From assembly GCA_016201685.1 (NCBI GenBank), contig JACQCJ010000025.1:1-24975 (forward strand): 24,975 bases of DNA. The letters are read 5' to 3'. Positions 13,881 to 21,693 of the stretch are shown in pieces. The stretch comes from Candidatus Peregrinibacteria bacterium. GTDB taxonomy: Bacteria; Patescibacteriota; Gracilibacteria; Peribacterales; Peribacteraceae. The translations under genes were made by a program, and so were the position numbers. Each line of letters opens with the position of its first letter. Position 1 is the first letter of the stretch. The notes under the pieces are model-generated. The model was not told the origin of the DNA, searched no databases, and saw nothing but the letters and a program-made list of their open reading frames with translations.

Positions 13881-13982
13881 TCAGCGTTCGCGGTGTCGGC
13901 GCCACCACTCGATCAGCACGAGAAGTGCTATCATCGGCAGCACTTCGAGCGCCACGAACGCCAGGTCGACAAAAAAATTCAT
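13881..13982 (-). CDS. Small membrane protein (33 aa)
   Basis: MNFFVDLAFVALEVLPMIAL, continuing LVLIEWWRRHRER: one hydrophobic helix of about 21 residues closed by WW and a basic tail, so probably C-terminus inside. Unlike most genes here it has a good Shine-Dalgarno (GGAG, seven bases before ATG), and CATAAT lies about 20 bases before the ATG. It converges with the 13337 gene across a hairpin. No family is recognisable at this length. Composition and the ribosome site make it a likely real gene. Confidence 0.6.
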   Translation of the reverse strand: MNFFVDLAFVALEVLPMIALLVLIEWWRRHRER

Positions 13983-14156
13983 CTCTGTTCTCCATGAGCG
14001 ATTATGCTGGGATCGATCCATCGCGGATCCATTCCGCAACTGGGTCTGACCAATCTCAGCGGCGATCGCTCGTATGGTATGGTGAGAAAGAGCAGTTCAT
14101 TATTATAAATTATTATCAATATTTTGTCCATACCAGACGCGATCATCGGCTTGGGG

Positions 14157-14846
14157 ATGGATCGAACGCTCGTCGCCGGCATCGACGAAGCCGGCCGCGG
14201 CGCGCTCGCCGGTCCGGTCGTGGCGGGGACATGCATTCTCACCCATGAACTCTTCAAGCGTTGTCATTCCGCTCCGCGCTGGTCGGCGTTCAAGAAGAAA
14301 CCGAATCCGGATTGTCTGATCGCCGACAGCAAACAACTCACATTCGATGAACGGGACATTGCCTTCGAATGGATCACCGCGCACTGCGCGTTCGGGGTCG
14401 GCACCGTCCCCGCGGAGATGATTGATGAACGCGGCATTTTATGGGCAACGCATCGAGCGATGAAGCTTGCGCTCGCCGATCTGCGGATGAAAGCGAATAT
14501 CGATCATCTGCTCGTCGATGGAAGAGATGCATTCTTCTTCGATTGCCCTCATACTTCGATTATCCGCGGTGACGAATCGCAGCCATGCATCGCTGCGGCC
14601 TCCATCGTCGCGAAGGTCACGAGAGACCGTTTGATGATTGACTACTCGTCAAAATTTTCGAACTATTTCTTCGAGGGGCACAAAGGCTATGGAAGCGCCG
14701 AGCACATCGCAATGATTCGGGAACATGGACCATGTGCGTTGCATCGACGATCATTCTTGACGAGAATTCTTCCCTTAGAAAATGATCACATACCGATCGA
14801 GAAATCGACCTTGTTTGTGACAATGGAAAATCAGGAGCATGTCTAA
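14157..14846 (+). CDS. rnhB: Ribonuclease HII
   Basis: Removes RNA from RNA-DNA hybrids, including misincorporated ribonucleotides (EC 3.1.26.4). The motif VAGIDEAGRGALAGPVVAG near the start holds the first catalytic Asp-Glu pair; LIADSKQLTFDERD follows, LLVDGRDAFF has another Asp, and PCIAAASIVAKVTRD and FEGHKGYGSAEH complete the family signature. 229 residues, normal length. An in-frame TTG at 14124 with TATTAT seven bases upstream is an alternative start that would add eleven residues; the ATG at 14157 places the first motif at the usual distance. There is an unusual ~17-residue insert (HSAPRWSAFKKKPNP) between the first two motifs. It ends about 30 bp from the convergent lgt stop. Confidence 0.93.
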   Translation: MDRTLVAGIDEAGRGALAGPVVAGTCILTHELFKRCHSAPRWSAFKKKPNPDCLIADSKQLTFDERDIAFEWITAHCAFGVGTVPAEMIDERGILWATHRAMKLALADLRMKANIDHLLVDGRDAFFFDCPHTSIIRGDESQPCIAAASIVAKVTRDRLMIDYSSKFSNYFFEGHKGYGSAEHIAMIREHGPCALHRRSFLTRILPLENDHIPIEKSTLFVTMENQEHV

Positions 14847-14877
14847 AAAGCATCCGAGTATATCCAACAACAGTTCT

Positions 14878-15666
14878 TCATTTTTTCGTCGTCTCCACTT
14901 CCCGAAACCACATCCACAGCAGAATGCCGATGAAGAGGAGCGGCAACGTCAGCAGCTGTCCTCGAGAGAGGAGGATGCCGACATCGATGAGGGGGTACTG
15001 CTGGTCCCGGATGTACTCCAGGTAGAAGCGCATGACGCCGTAGAGGATGAGGAAGAGCGCAAACGTGCGTCCGGGCTTCACCGGACGGACACGATGCACA
15101 TGCCAGTAGCAGATGCCGGCAATGGCGAGACTCAGAAGCATGTCGTAGATCTGGAGAGGGTGTCGGTAACCTTCAACGCCAGGAATGGAGATGCCCCAGG
15201 GAAGATTCGTGACTGTTCCGTACAGCTCCTGATTGATGAAGTTCCCGAAGCGACCGAGCGCGAGCCCGATTGCAGAAGGAACAGTCGCGAGATCCGCCAG
15301 TCGGCGCGGGGAAATCTTCATCTTCCAGCAGGCGAATCCGAGCGCGATCGCCACGCCGATGAATCCTCCGTGCGAGGACATTCCCCCGTTCCACACCGCG
15401 AGAATTGCGAATGGATGCTGTGCGAAGAATCGCGGCTCGTAGAAGAAGACGTATCCCAGACGTCCCCCGAGGATCACGCCGATGACGCCGTAGGAGACGA
15501 TGGTGAGCCACTCGTCGCGCGTGAGGTGCATGCTGCGCTCGCGCTGGAGGTTGGGCAGCAGAATGATCGCGATGATGAACGAGAGCAGGTACATGATCCC
15601 GTACCAGTGCACGGAGAAACCGAAGAGCTCGAGCGCGACGGTGCGGGAGGGGAGGAGGGAGAGCAT
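14878..15666 (-). CDS. lgt: Prolipoprotein diacylglyceryl transferase
   Basis: Integral membrane enzyme that attaches diacylglycerol from phosphatidylglycerol to the lipobox Cys of prolipoproteins (EC 2.5.1.145). 262 residues with about seven membrane segments. Signatures: FSVHWYGIMYLLSF near the start (Lgt usually has xxRWYGLxY), GGRLGYVFFY, WNGGMSSHGGFIG (conserved HGG), IGLALGRFGNFINQELYG (the Lgt motif with catalytic Arg and Asn), YRHPLQIYDML and a C-terminal RGQLLTLPL. The frame is open further upstream to 15726, but those codons come from a 7-bp repeat block. The ATG at 15666 is preceded by TATCTT at exactly six bases. Divergent from tsaD. A lipoprotein gene with a clear lipobox lies at 20.0 kb. 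Confidence 0.94.
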   Translation of the reverse strand: MLSLLPSRTVALELFGFSVHWYGIMYLLSFIIAIILLPNLQRERSMHLTRDEWLTIVSYGVIGVILGGRLGYVFFYEPRFFAQHPFAILAVWNGGMSSHGGFIGVAIALGFACWKMKISPRRLADLATVPSAIGLALGRFGNFINQELYGTVTNLPWGISIPGVEGYRHPLQIYDMLLSLAIAGICYWHVHRVRPVKPGRTFALFLILYGVMRFYLEYIRDQQYPLIDVGILLSRGQLLTLPLLFIGILLWMWFREVETTKK

Positions 15667-15672
15667 GATGAG

Positions 15673-15678
15673 AAGATA
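15673..15678 (-). promoter_or_regulatory. -10-like TATCTT before lgt
   Basis: On the minus strand: TATCTT, CTCATC, ATG (15666). The hexamer overlaps the first unit of a 7-bp repeat block. Confidence 0.5.
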
Positions 15679-15709
15679 CAAGAAACAAGATACAAGATAC
15701 AAACGACAA
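15675..15709 (+). repeat. Heptanucleotide repeat (GATACAA) between lgt and tsaD
   Basis: Units GATACAA, GAAACAA, GATACAA, GATACAA, ACGACAA. The block fills the space between the two divergent -10 hexamers, so unit number sets the promoter spacing. Confidence 0.85.
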
Positions 15710-15716
15710 GCTACGG

Positions 15717-15722
15717 TATCCT
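15717..15722 (+). promoter_or_regulatory. -10-like TATCCT before tsaD
   Basis: TATCCT, CCATCT, ATG (15729). Confidence 0.5.
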
Positions 15723-15728
15723 CCATCT

Positions 15729-16796
15729 ATGAACATTCTTGGCATCGAGACATCGTGCGATGAAACGGCGGTCGCGGTCGTCGAAGACGAAAGCGTCGTC
15801 CTCTCGAATGTGATCGCGAGCTCCCGGCAGTCTTTCGAGCACCTGGCGGGCGTGATCCCGGAAGAAGCGGCGCGACGGCAGCTCGAGTGCATGATCCCCG
15901 TCCTCGCAGAGGCGCTGAGAAAAGCAAAGCTGAACTGGAGCGCGATCGACGCGATCGCCGTGACGAAAGGACCGGGCCTCCTCGGATCGCTCCTCGTGGG
16001 AACGACCACGGCGCGCGTCCTCGCTTCGATCATCCAGAAACCTCTCATCGGGGTACACCACACGTTTGGCCACCTCAGCTCGACATGGTTGAGAGAATCG
16101 AAAAACGAAAAACGAAAAACGAGCCACTCTGATTTTCCGATTCTCACGCTTTCCGCTTCCGGCGGCCACACCGATCTGTGGTATCGCTCGAGTCATACGA
16201 GAGGCATGCTCTTGGGACGAACACGAGACGATGCCGCGGGCGAGGCATTCGATAAAGGCGCGAGCCTACTCGCTCTCCCCTACCCCGGCGGTCCTTCGAT
16301 CGCAAAGGCAGCGGAAGGTGGAGATCCCAAGCGATACGCATTTCCACTTCCCCTCGAACATGATGAGACCTTTGACTTCAGCTTCTCGGGTCTCAAAACT
16401 TCTCTCAAATATCTGCTGCGAGATTTCCGATTGGATCCGCAGAGCGATCCCGGGATTCTCAGGAACATCGCGGCTTCGTACCAGTTCGCGATCTGCCGAC
16501 ACCTGGCGGACAAGGTCAATCGAGCTCTATGTCGTCACCTCGGAACTCGCGAAGTCCATCTTGTGGGAGGAGTCTCGGCCAACACGCATCTGCGGCAGTG
16601 GATGACGACCATCTGCGGCATCCACGATGCAAAGCCAATCCTCCGCTTCCCCTCTTCCCTCGCCTACTGCACCGATAACGCCGCAATGATCGCGGCGGCT
16701 GGATTTTTTCTTCACAACGAACTTGGTGATCGAGCATTCGAATCATTCGAAACCAGTGCGACATTGCCGCTCGGGGAGACCGTTCTCCGGAAATAG
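15729..16796 (+). CDS. tsaD: tRNA N6-adenosine threonylcarbamoyltransferase TsaD
   Basis: Catalytic subunit for t6A37 in tRNAs reading ANN codons (EC 2.3.1.234). It works with TsaB/TsaE and TsaC, none of which is in the window. ASKHA-fold signatures: LGIETSCDETAVAVVEDE at the start, VIPEEAARRQLE, VTKGPGLLGSLLVGTTTA, metal-binding HHTFGHL (the two His kept), LTLSASGGHTDLW, DDAAGEAFDKGASLL, PYPGGPSIAKAA, FSFSGLKTSL, VGGVSANTHLR and TDNAAMIAAAG. 355 residues. A short charged insert (RESKNEKRKTSHSD, near residue 123) comes from a 7-bp repeat (16099-16119) read in frame, in a loop after the metal site. Strong start: TATCCT six bases upstream. Confidence 0.95.
   Translation: MNILGIETSCDETAVAVVEDESVVLSNVIASSRQSFEHLAGVIPEEAARRQLECMIPVLAEALRKAKLNWSAIDAIAVTKGPGLLGSLLVGTTTARVLASIIQKPLIGVHHTFGHLSSTWLRESKNEKRKTSHSDFPILTLSASGGHTDLWYRSSHTRGMLLGRTRDDAAGEAFDKGASLLALPYPGGPSIAKAAEGGDPKRYAFPLPLEHDETFDFSFSGLKTSLKYLLRDFRLDPQSDPGILRNIAASYQFAICRHLADKVNRALCRHLGTREVHLVGGVSANTHLRQWMTTICGIHDAKPILRFPSSLAYCTDNAAMIAAAGFFLHNELGDRAFESFETSATLPLGETVLRK
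16099..16119 (+). repeat. Heptanucleotide repeat (CGAAAAA) inside tsaD
   Basis: Three exact 7-bp units followed by CGAG. Read in frame as part of a Lys/Arg/Glu-rich loop insert. Confidence 0.85.
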
Positions 16797-16806
16797 TTGT
16801 CTCCCT

Positions 16807-16899
16807 TCACCTCCCCATCAGCGCCGGCAGAATGGCGCCGAGGATGATGGCAAGAATGCCGCAAAGGGCGACGGTGCGAACGAGGGTTTGGCGCTTCAT
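16807..16899 (-). CDS. Small membrane protein (30 aa) coupled to the PKD protein
   Basis: MKRQTLVRTVALCGILAIIL followed by GAILPALMGR: a basic start and one hydrophobic helix. Its ATG overlaps the TGA of the upstream PKD gene (ATGA), so it is probably made by reinitiation on the same message. It is the last gene of the lemA-TPM-lipoprotein-PKD run and converges with tsaD (10 bp between stops). Too short for family assignment, but the overlap and composition suggest a true gene, perhaps a partner of the membrane part of the PKD protein. Confidence 0.6.
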   Translation of the reverse strand: MKRQTLVRTVALCGILAIILGAILPALMGR

Positions 16900-19058
16900 G
16901 GAGAGAATGGGGAAACGGAGGACGATGCATTGGAAGAGGAGGAACCTGATGCCGGCGTCACGGCGATTGCAACGCTCCGCTTGTCCGAGTTTCCGAAGAG
17001 ATCCTTGACGGTCAGCGTGACGGTGTAGGCCCCGGGGGTATCGAAGACGTGATCGTACTTCGCATCGGTGCTCTGGGCTACTACGATATCGGGCTGGGCA
17101 TCGTACCGAACATCCCAGAGCATGCTCGAGGGCGACCCCGTGGAGCAGGATGGATCGAATGCAATCCCCTCTCCCGCCTGGATCTTCACGCGGCTGCTCG
17201 TGAGGCACGCGCTCAAGGACGGGCGGCGAACGACGAGGGTCTTCTGAGCGGAGTAGGGTTTGCCGGAGGCCATCACCACGGTCAGTGTGACCGTATACTC
17301 CCCGGGTTTCGCGTAGATATGTTCCACACGCGAGGCGCCGAGTTCCGCCTGGGCTTGCGGCGATTCGTCTCCGTAGAGCCACTTGAAGCCCGCGATCTGA
17401 TCTCCCGGGGGGATGAAGGTGTTGGAAGCGTCGAAGGTGACATCGAGGGGGGCCACTCCGCCGTCGGGACTCATCTGGATCGAGAGCTCGGGCGAGGGCG
17501 GATTCACCGTGATGGTGATGGGCATGCGCATCGCTTTGCTCTCGGGATTCTGCGCGATGAGCGTGATGTGGTAGCTGCCCTCCTTTCGGTAGACGTTCTG
17601 GTAGGTCGCTCCCGCAATCGGCTGGGATTGATCGGCGTCTTCCCACGAGAATTGGATGAGGGGAACGCTCGTGACGGGAGTGAGCTGCACGGTGAGCGGA
17701 ACCTCTCCGTGGATGGCACTGCCCTGCACATCGGGATTGCCGTCGAAGTGGAGATCCGGAAGGCTGAGGATTTCCGTCGCGTGCACGAGTGACGTGAGCT
17801 CGGCGATCTTGCCGCTTCCGTTCCTCACCTTCGCGGTGACCGAATAGATGCCGGGATTCTCGAAGGAATGCGCCACGCGCTTCAGATTCGCTCCTTCGTC
17901 GGTCTTGCCGTCACCGTACTCCCATTGAACGTCCTGCAGGGGTTCGGCGGTGTCCAGATGGAAGATGGTCCCGAAGGGCACAGGTCCCACGAGATTTTTC
18001 GGTTCCGCACGGAGAACCACGGGGAAAGGAAGCGGGGGGGGGTCCTCGATCGCAATCGTGCGTTGTAACGTGGCTTGCGTCTTGTTCTGGAGCTGAATGA
18101 TCGCAATGACGACGACACGACCCGTCGCGTAGAACGTGTGGAGGATGTCGACGTTCTTGCTCGTCTCATCGGTCTTGCCGTCCCCATCGAAATCCCAATC
18201 CACTTCCTTGAGCTGCTTGGGATCGGTGAGGAGATTCTCGATGCTGAAGCGAACGGGCTTCGCGACGATCGGTTGCGCTGGCGTGACCGAGAACACTGCG
18301 GTGGGAATGGTCACGCGACGAGCGATCGTCCGTACGGTTCCGTTATCGAGCGTGATCGCAACGCTCACGACGTACGAACCTTGTCGATCGTAGATGGCCG
18401 TTTCCGTTGGCACGACGGTTTTGTCGTTCACGACCCCGTTGCCGTCCGTGTCCCACGCAAACTGGATCGGACGGTATCCGAGCTGCCGCAGCGTGGAGAC
18501 GGCCTTCTCGGCGCTGAAGCTGACGATCAGCGGAGCCACGAAATCTTCGCTGCGCGTCGGACTCACAATCTCGAGCGAGAGCGGCGGCTCGCGGGTGATC
18601 ATCACCGGCACGACGCCGCTGAGCGCGAGACCGGGCAAGAGGAAGATGCCGATCTTCACGAGACTGCGTTGGCGAACGGCGATCGGTGCGGACGATCGCG
18701 TGACACGCAGGAAGAGCAGCAGCCCAATGGCAACGAAAACCGCGGCGCCGATCAACGCACTGAGCGTACCGAGTGGTGGCAGGTTTTTGAGGGACGGGTC
18801 GGTGCTCGGCAAGAGCACGAGAAGAGCCCCGCACCAGAGGACATAGAGGAAATAGAGGCTCCCCACGAAGAAGAGAATGACGTGTTTCCATCGTGAGACT
18901 GCTACGGGAGACGCTCCCGTTGCCGTACCCACAGGAGCAGCTCTCGCTGGAGACGGCTTGGGCAGCGAGACACCATCGACAAGCTGCGCATCCGGCGCAG
19001 CAGCATCGGCCTGAGGGACTGCAGGTGGAGTACCCGGTGCTGGAGGCGTGTCTGCCAA
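16896..19058 (-). CDS. Multi-pass membrane protein with PKD/Ig-like repeats
   Basis: 720 residues. A Pro/Ala-rich cytoplasmic-type start is followed by three membrane helices within the first ~165 residues (VILFFVGSLYFLYVLWCGAL, LIGAAVFVAIGLLLFL, IGIFLLPGLALSGVVPVM). A long extracytoplasmic region with about six PKD-like repeats comes next, each with a W-x-(F/Y)-G-D-type core: AWDTDGNGVVND, DWDFDGDGKTDE, QWEYGDGKTDEGA, SWEDADQS, KWLYGDESPQ, and a last one ending YTVTLTVKDLFGNSD. PKD domains mediate protein-protein or glycan contacts at surfaces. The Ser-rich tail ends at TGA, overlapping a 30-aa gene. It starts with TTG at 19058, three bases after the lipoprotein stop, implying coupled translation; no ATG is available upstream of the first helix. 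Confidence 0.75.
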   Translation of the reverse strand: MADTPPAPGTPPAVPQADAAAPDAQLVDGVSLPKPSPARAAPVGTATGASPVAVSRWKHVILFFVGSLYFLYVLWCGALLVLLPSTDPSLKNLPPLGTLSALIGAAVFVAIGLLLFLRVTRSSAPIAVRQRSLVKIGIFLLPGLALSGVVPVMITREPPLSLEIVSPTRSEDFVAPLIVSFSAEKAVSTLRQLGYRPIQFAWDTDGNGVVNDKTVVPTETAIYDRQGSYVVSVAITLDNGTVRTIARRVTIPTAVFSVTPAQPIVAKPVRFSIENLLTDPKQLKEVDWDFDGDGKTDETSKNVDILHTFYATGRVVVIAIIQLQNKTQATLQRTIAIEDPPPLPFPVVLRAEPKNLVGPVPFGTIFHLDTAEPLQDVQWEYGDGKTDEGANLKRVAHSFENPGIYSVTAKVRNGSGKIAELTSLVHATEILSLPDLHFDGNPDVQGSAIHGEVPLTVQLTPVTSVPLIQFSWEDADQSQPIAGATYQNVYRKEGSYHITLIAQNPESKAMRMPITITVNPPSPELSIQMSPDGGVAPLDVTFDASNTFIPPGDQIAGFKWLYGDESPQAQAELGASRVEHIYAKPGEYTVTLTVVMASGKPYSAQKTLVVRRPSLSACLTSSRVKIQAGEGIAFDPSCSTGSPSSMLWDVRYDAQPDIVVAQSTDAKYDHVFDTPGAYTVTLTVKDLFGNSDKRSVAIAVTPASGSSSSNASSSVSPFSP

Positions 19059-19061
19059 GAT

Positions 19062-20075
19062 TCAGGAGGAGCGGGGAGACAAGGATGCGTCGGACGATCC
19101 CATCGGAGGTGAGGGAGCATTCGGCGTGAGGGGAGACACGAGATCGAGGGAACCCGATGAGGGGTTGGACGCGGAAGAGAGATTCTCGCCCTCGAGAGTG
19201 GGCACGTTGACCTCCGGAGAAAGGGAATCGGCGCTCGAGGGAGGGATGATCGGGGGGGCGGCATTGTGGTCTCGTAGCGCAGCGCGGACGGTGATCGAGA
19301 ACGGATGCGTTTTCGCGGAAGCCGCGCTCGGCGTCATCGCCCAGGACAAGGCGTTCACGAAGAATCGGTCGGCATCGATCCAGAGTTCTCCGGAGGCATC
19401 GAACGCAGAGACGAATGAGCGCGCATTCGCTTCGTCGAAAGCGGCGGACCTGGCGGCGGCGGATGTCCGCAGGAAACCGAGGAGCTTCTCGCGATCGAGC
19501 GATACGTCGTAATGATAGGCGCGATGCCCGTCGATCGTTTCGATCCCCCGGTCCCGCGTCACGGTCACCACCTCCGACTGCGCGCGCAGAACGCCCGGAT
19601 CGGGGGTGAGGGTGGAAACGCCATCCGGCTTGGCAGCAGCCGGCAAGCGAACCCACTTGCCCTTGAATGCATTGAGCGCATCGAGGGAGAACGTTGTCGT
19701 CGGCGGATGCACGCTCACGGAATTCACCCGCAGATAGATTTCCGTCTGCGAGGCAACGATGACATCCGCGTCGGCATTCACCTCGTGCATCGCGTCGCCA
19801 TTGCCGAGGTGTGCCGTCACGGTGAGATGGAATTGCGTTTGTTTGCCGCCGTCCTGGAGTCTGCCCACAAGCGTGAGATGCCCGCCCACGGCGCTGCTCT
19901 TCTCTCCAAAGGCGATATCGGCGGTCGCAGAGTACGTCGCCGAACGCAGCGTACTGCTTGCAAGCACGGCGCGATGGAGCACCTCCGCGGAAGGGAGAAC
20001 GCTCGGCTTCGCGCAGGAGCCGAGAATCAGTGCGCAGAGAATCGCACACGGAGGAGTGAGGCGGCGCAAGAGCAT
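19062..20075 (-). CDS. Lipoprotein, possibly LolA/LppX-like fold
   Basis: 337 residues with a type II signal peptide: MLLRR, a hydrophobic core, then lipobox L-G-S-C with Cys21, so a substrate for the Lgt at 14.9 kb. The mature part starts with VLHRAVLASSTLRSATYSAT and has alternating strands (TQFHLTVTAHLGNG, TEIYLRVNSVSV, FKGKWVRLPAAAK, YHYDVSLDREKLLGFL) like the half-barrel lipoproteins of the LolA/LppX type. This is a pattern-based guess. The last ~60 residues are a Pro/Ser/Asn-rich linker. The same frame is open far upstream, but that portion is a shadow of the TPM gene; ATG 20075 gives the clean signal peptide. It lies 62 bp after the TPM stop and 3 bp before the PKD start: one operon. 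Confidence 0.72.
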   Translation of the reverse strand: MLLRRLTPPCAILCALILGSCAKPSVLPSAEVLHRAVLASSTLRSATYSATADIAFGEKSSAVGGHLTLVGRLQDGGKQTQFHLTVTAHLGNGDAMHEVNADADVIVASQTEIYLRVNSVSVHPPTTTFSLDALNAFKGKWVRLPAAAKPDGVSTLTPDPGVLRAQSEVVTVTRDRGIETIDGHRAYHYDVSLDREKLLGFLRTSAAARSAAFDEANARSFVSAFDASGELWIDADRFFVNALSWAMTPSAASAKTHPFSITVRAALRDHNAAPPIIPPSSADSLSPEVNVPTLEGENLSSASNPSSGSLDLVSPLTPNAPSPPMGSSDASLSPRSS

Positions 20076-20137
20076 AGGAAAAGACCGGAGATCAGTCTGC
20101 CTTAACTTGGAAAAATGTGCCACTGGATTCGTCCCAC

Positions 20138-20977
20138 TCACCATCCTCCACTCGCCCCTCCTCCTCCAAACGATCCCCCGCCGAATCCCCCGCCTCCCCC
20201 TCCGCCTCCCCCGCCAAACCAGAACCCGCCCCGTCCGCCCCCGCGAGGCCAGCCCGTCTTCGAGACGATGTAATCGAAGAACAGGCCGAGGAGCACGAAG
20301 ATCGGGATGGCGATCCAGAAGCTGTAGAGAAGCGTGAGGATGATCCCGATCGCACCGCCGATCACGCCTCCCAGCCACCACGATTTGCTGCGGGCGAGCA
20401 GCGATGCGAAGAGATGAAGGATGATGAAGCACACGACGAGGAAGAACGGGAAGATGCCGCTCGTGTCCTTCCCCTGCTGCTCCTGATCGGGCGGGTACTC
20501 GCCGCCGATGTGCTTCTCGAGCGCATCGATCCCGGCCAGGATGCCCTCATGGTACTTTCCCGCGCGGAAGAGCGGCGTGATGTCCCGGTCGATGATGCCT
20601 TTCGCGGTGAGATCGGGGACGGCGCCCTCGAGACCGTATCCGACTTGGATCGTCATCGTTCTTTCCTCCATGGAGATGAGGAGGAGAATGCCGTTATTCT
20701 TCTGCTTGGAGCCGATCCCCCACGCCCGCCCCACCTGCACACCGACGTCCTCGATCGCCTCGCCGCCGAGATTCGGAATGATCAAGACGGCAATCTCGTT
20801 GCTCGTCTGTCGCTGGTAGCCTCGCAGCATCTGCTGCAGGTCATTCTTCTGCTGCTGCGTGAGGATTCCCGCGCGATCGGTCACGAAGCCTTGATTGGGA
20901 GGCACAGAGAATGCGAGGACCGGGGTCGCAAGCAACAACACCACTGCGACCGGCCAGAGTCGACGGAGAAGGCTCAT
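20138..20977 (-). CDS. TPM-domain (YgcG-like) membrane protein
   Basis: 279 residues. Signal peptide (RLWPVAVVLLLATPVLA), then the TPM domain: GFVTDRAGILTQQQKNDLQQ, SNEIAVLIIPNL, GIGSKQKNNGILLLISMEER and QVGYGLEGAVPD. Next come hydrophobic helices (GIFPFFLVVCFIILHLFASL; WWLGGVIGGAIGIILTLLYS; FWIAIPIFVLLGLFFDYI) and a Gly-rich tail ending in GGASGGW, typical of this family. TPM proteins are linked to membrane-protein or photosystem repair and stress. The ATG at 20977 comes five bases after the lemA stop; lemA-TPM pairing is very common in bacteria. An in-frame TTG at 20992 inside lemA is a less likely start. Confidence 0.88.
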   Translation of the reverse strand: MSLLRRLWPVAVVLLLATPVLAFSVPPNQGFVTDRAGILTQQQKNDLQQMLRGYQRQTSNEIAVLIIPNLGGEAIEDVGVQVGRAWGIGSKQKNNGILLLISMEERTMTIQVGYGLEGAVPDLTAKGIIDRDITPLFRAGKYHEGILAGIDALEKHIGGEYPPDQEQQGKDTSGIFPFFLVVCFIILHLFASLLARSKSWWLGGVIGGAIGIILTLLYSFWIAIPIFVLLGLFFDYIVSKTGWPRGGGRGGFWFGGGGGGGGGGFGGGSFGGGGASGGW

Positions 20978-20981
20978 ACGT

Positions 20982-21545
20982 TTATTGGGCAAAATTCACC
21001 GCCGGAGCGTTCTCGGATCCCGCCGCGCTCTGGAAGAACTTCTCGGGAATGAAGCCGAAGAGGCGCGCGACGAAGACCGTGGGTACGCGAAGCACCCGGA
21101 CGTTGTAGCTCTGAACGGCGTTGTTGTAATCGCGCCGCGCCGTACTGATCCGATTCTCGGTTCCTTCGAGCTGCGTCATAAGATCACGGAAGGCTTGTGT
21201 CGCTTGGAGCTGCGGATAGCTCTCGACCGTCACGAGCAGCCGCGAGAGTGCGCCTTCGAACCCCTGGGCGGCGGCGATCTGGGCTCCCCGGTCATTGCCG
21301 GCGTTCTGCCACTGGGTGCGCGCCTGCGTCACTTGGAGGAGGGTGCTCTGCTCAAACTTCGCCGCCCCTTTGACGGTACTGACCAAATTGGGGACGAGGT
21401 CGAAACGCCGCTGGTACTGGGTCTGCACCTGCGCCCATGCGGAATCCACGCCGGCCTTCGCGGTGATGAGGCCGTTGTAGCTTGTGAGGATCCACAGAAC
21501 GATGAGGGCGAGAAGGCCGAGGATGATGAGCCAAGGGCGACGCAT
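20982..21545 (-). CDS. lemA: LemA family protein
   Basis: 187 residues: one N-terminal membrane helix (PWLIILGLLALIVLWILTSY), then the LemA core with NGLITAKAGVDSAWAQVQTQ, YQRRFDLVPNLVSTVKGAA, a helical bundle, and RRDYNNAVQSYNVRVLRVPT near the C-terminus. The family is widespread and usually encoded with TPM-domain proteins, as here. Exact role unknown; proposed envelope or membrane function. The start at ATG 21545 is the first close to the helix; an in-frame GTG at 21572 overlaps the TATAGT hexamer and is unlikely. Confidence 0.9.
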   Translation of the reverse strand: MRRPWLIILGLLALIVLWILTSYNGLITAKAGVDSAWAQVQTQYQRRFDLVPNLVSTVKGAAKFEQSTLLQVTQARTQWQNAGNDRGAQIAAAQGFEGALSRLLVTVESYPQLQATQAFRDLMTQLEGTENRISTARRDYNNAVQSYNVRVLRVPTVFVARLFGFIPEKFFQSAAGSENAPAVNFAQ

Positions 21546-21566
21546 GGGAGGAGAGAGGGAACGTGA

Positions 21567-21580
21567 AGACACTATAGCAT
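21567..21580 (-). promoter_or_regulatory. Probable -10 (TATAGT) of the lemA operon
   Basis: TATAGT on the minus strand in the stretch GCTATAGTGTC. It predicts a short leader of about 15-20 bases to the ATG at 21545, so this transcript would not be leaderless. Confidence 0.45.
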
Positions 21581-21608
21581 GGAATGATAAGAGATGGGGA
21601 CATGGGAA

Positions 21609-21690
21609 AATTGCGAGTTACGAATTGCAAATTGCGAATGAAACCCCCAAGAACCAAATCGCCATTCGAAACTCGCAATTCGCAATTCTC
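21609..21690. repeat. Two inverted blocks of 7-bp repeats between yggT and lemA
   Basis: Block A (21609-21636) has AATTGCG, AGTTACG, AATTGCA, AATTGCG. Block B (21667-21687) has CGAAACT, CGCAATT, CGCAATT. CGCAATT is the reverse complement of AATTGCG and a rotation of the TTCGCAA unit in transketolase. The blocks could form an imperfect hairpin in the transcript between the two minus-strand genes. Confidence 0.8.
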
Positions 21691-21693
21691 GCT

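Noticed and set aside
14839..15732. Long plus-strand frame (297 codons) opposite lgt
   Set aside because: Acidic, low-complexity product; lgt on the other strand has all family motifs. A codon-bias shadow in GC-rich DNA.
18343..20049. 568-codon minus-strand frame spanning the lipoprotein and PKD genes
   Set aside because: Arg/Ser/Ala-rich shadow in another frame; it cuts across a stop-start junction of two well-supported genes.
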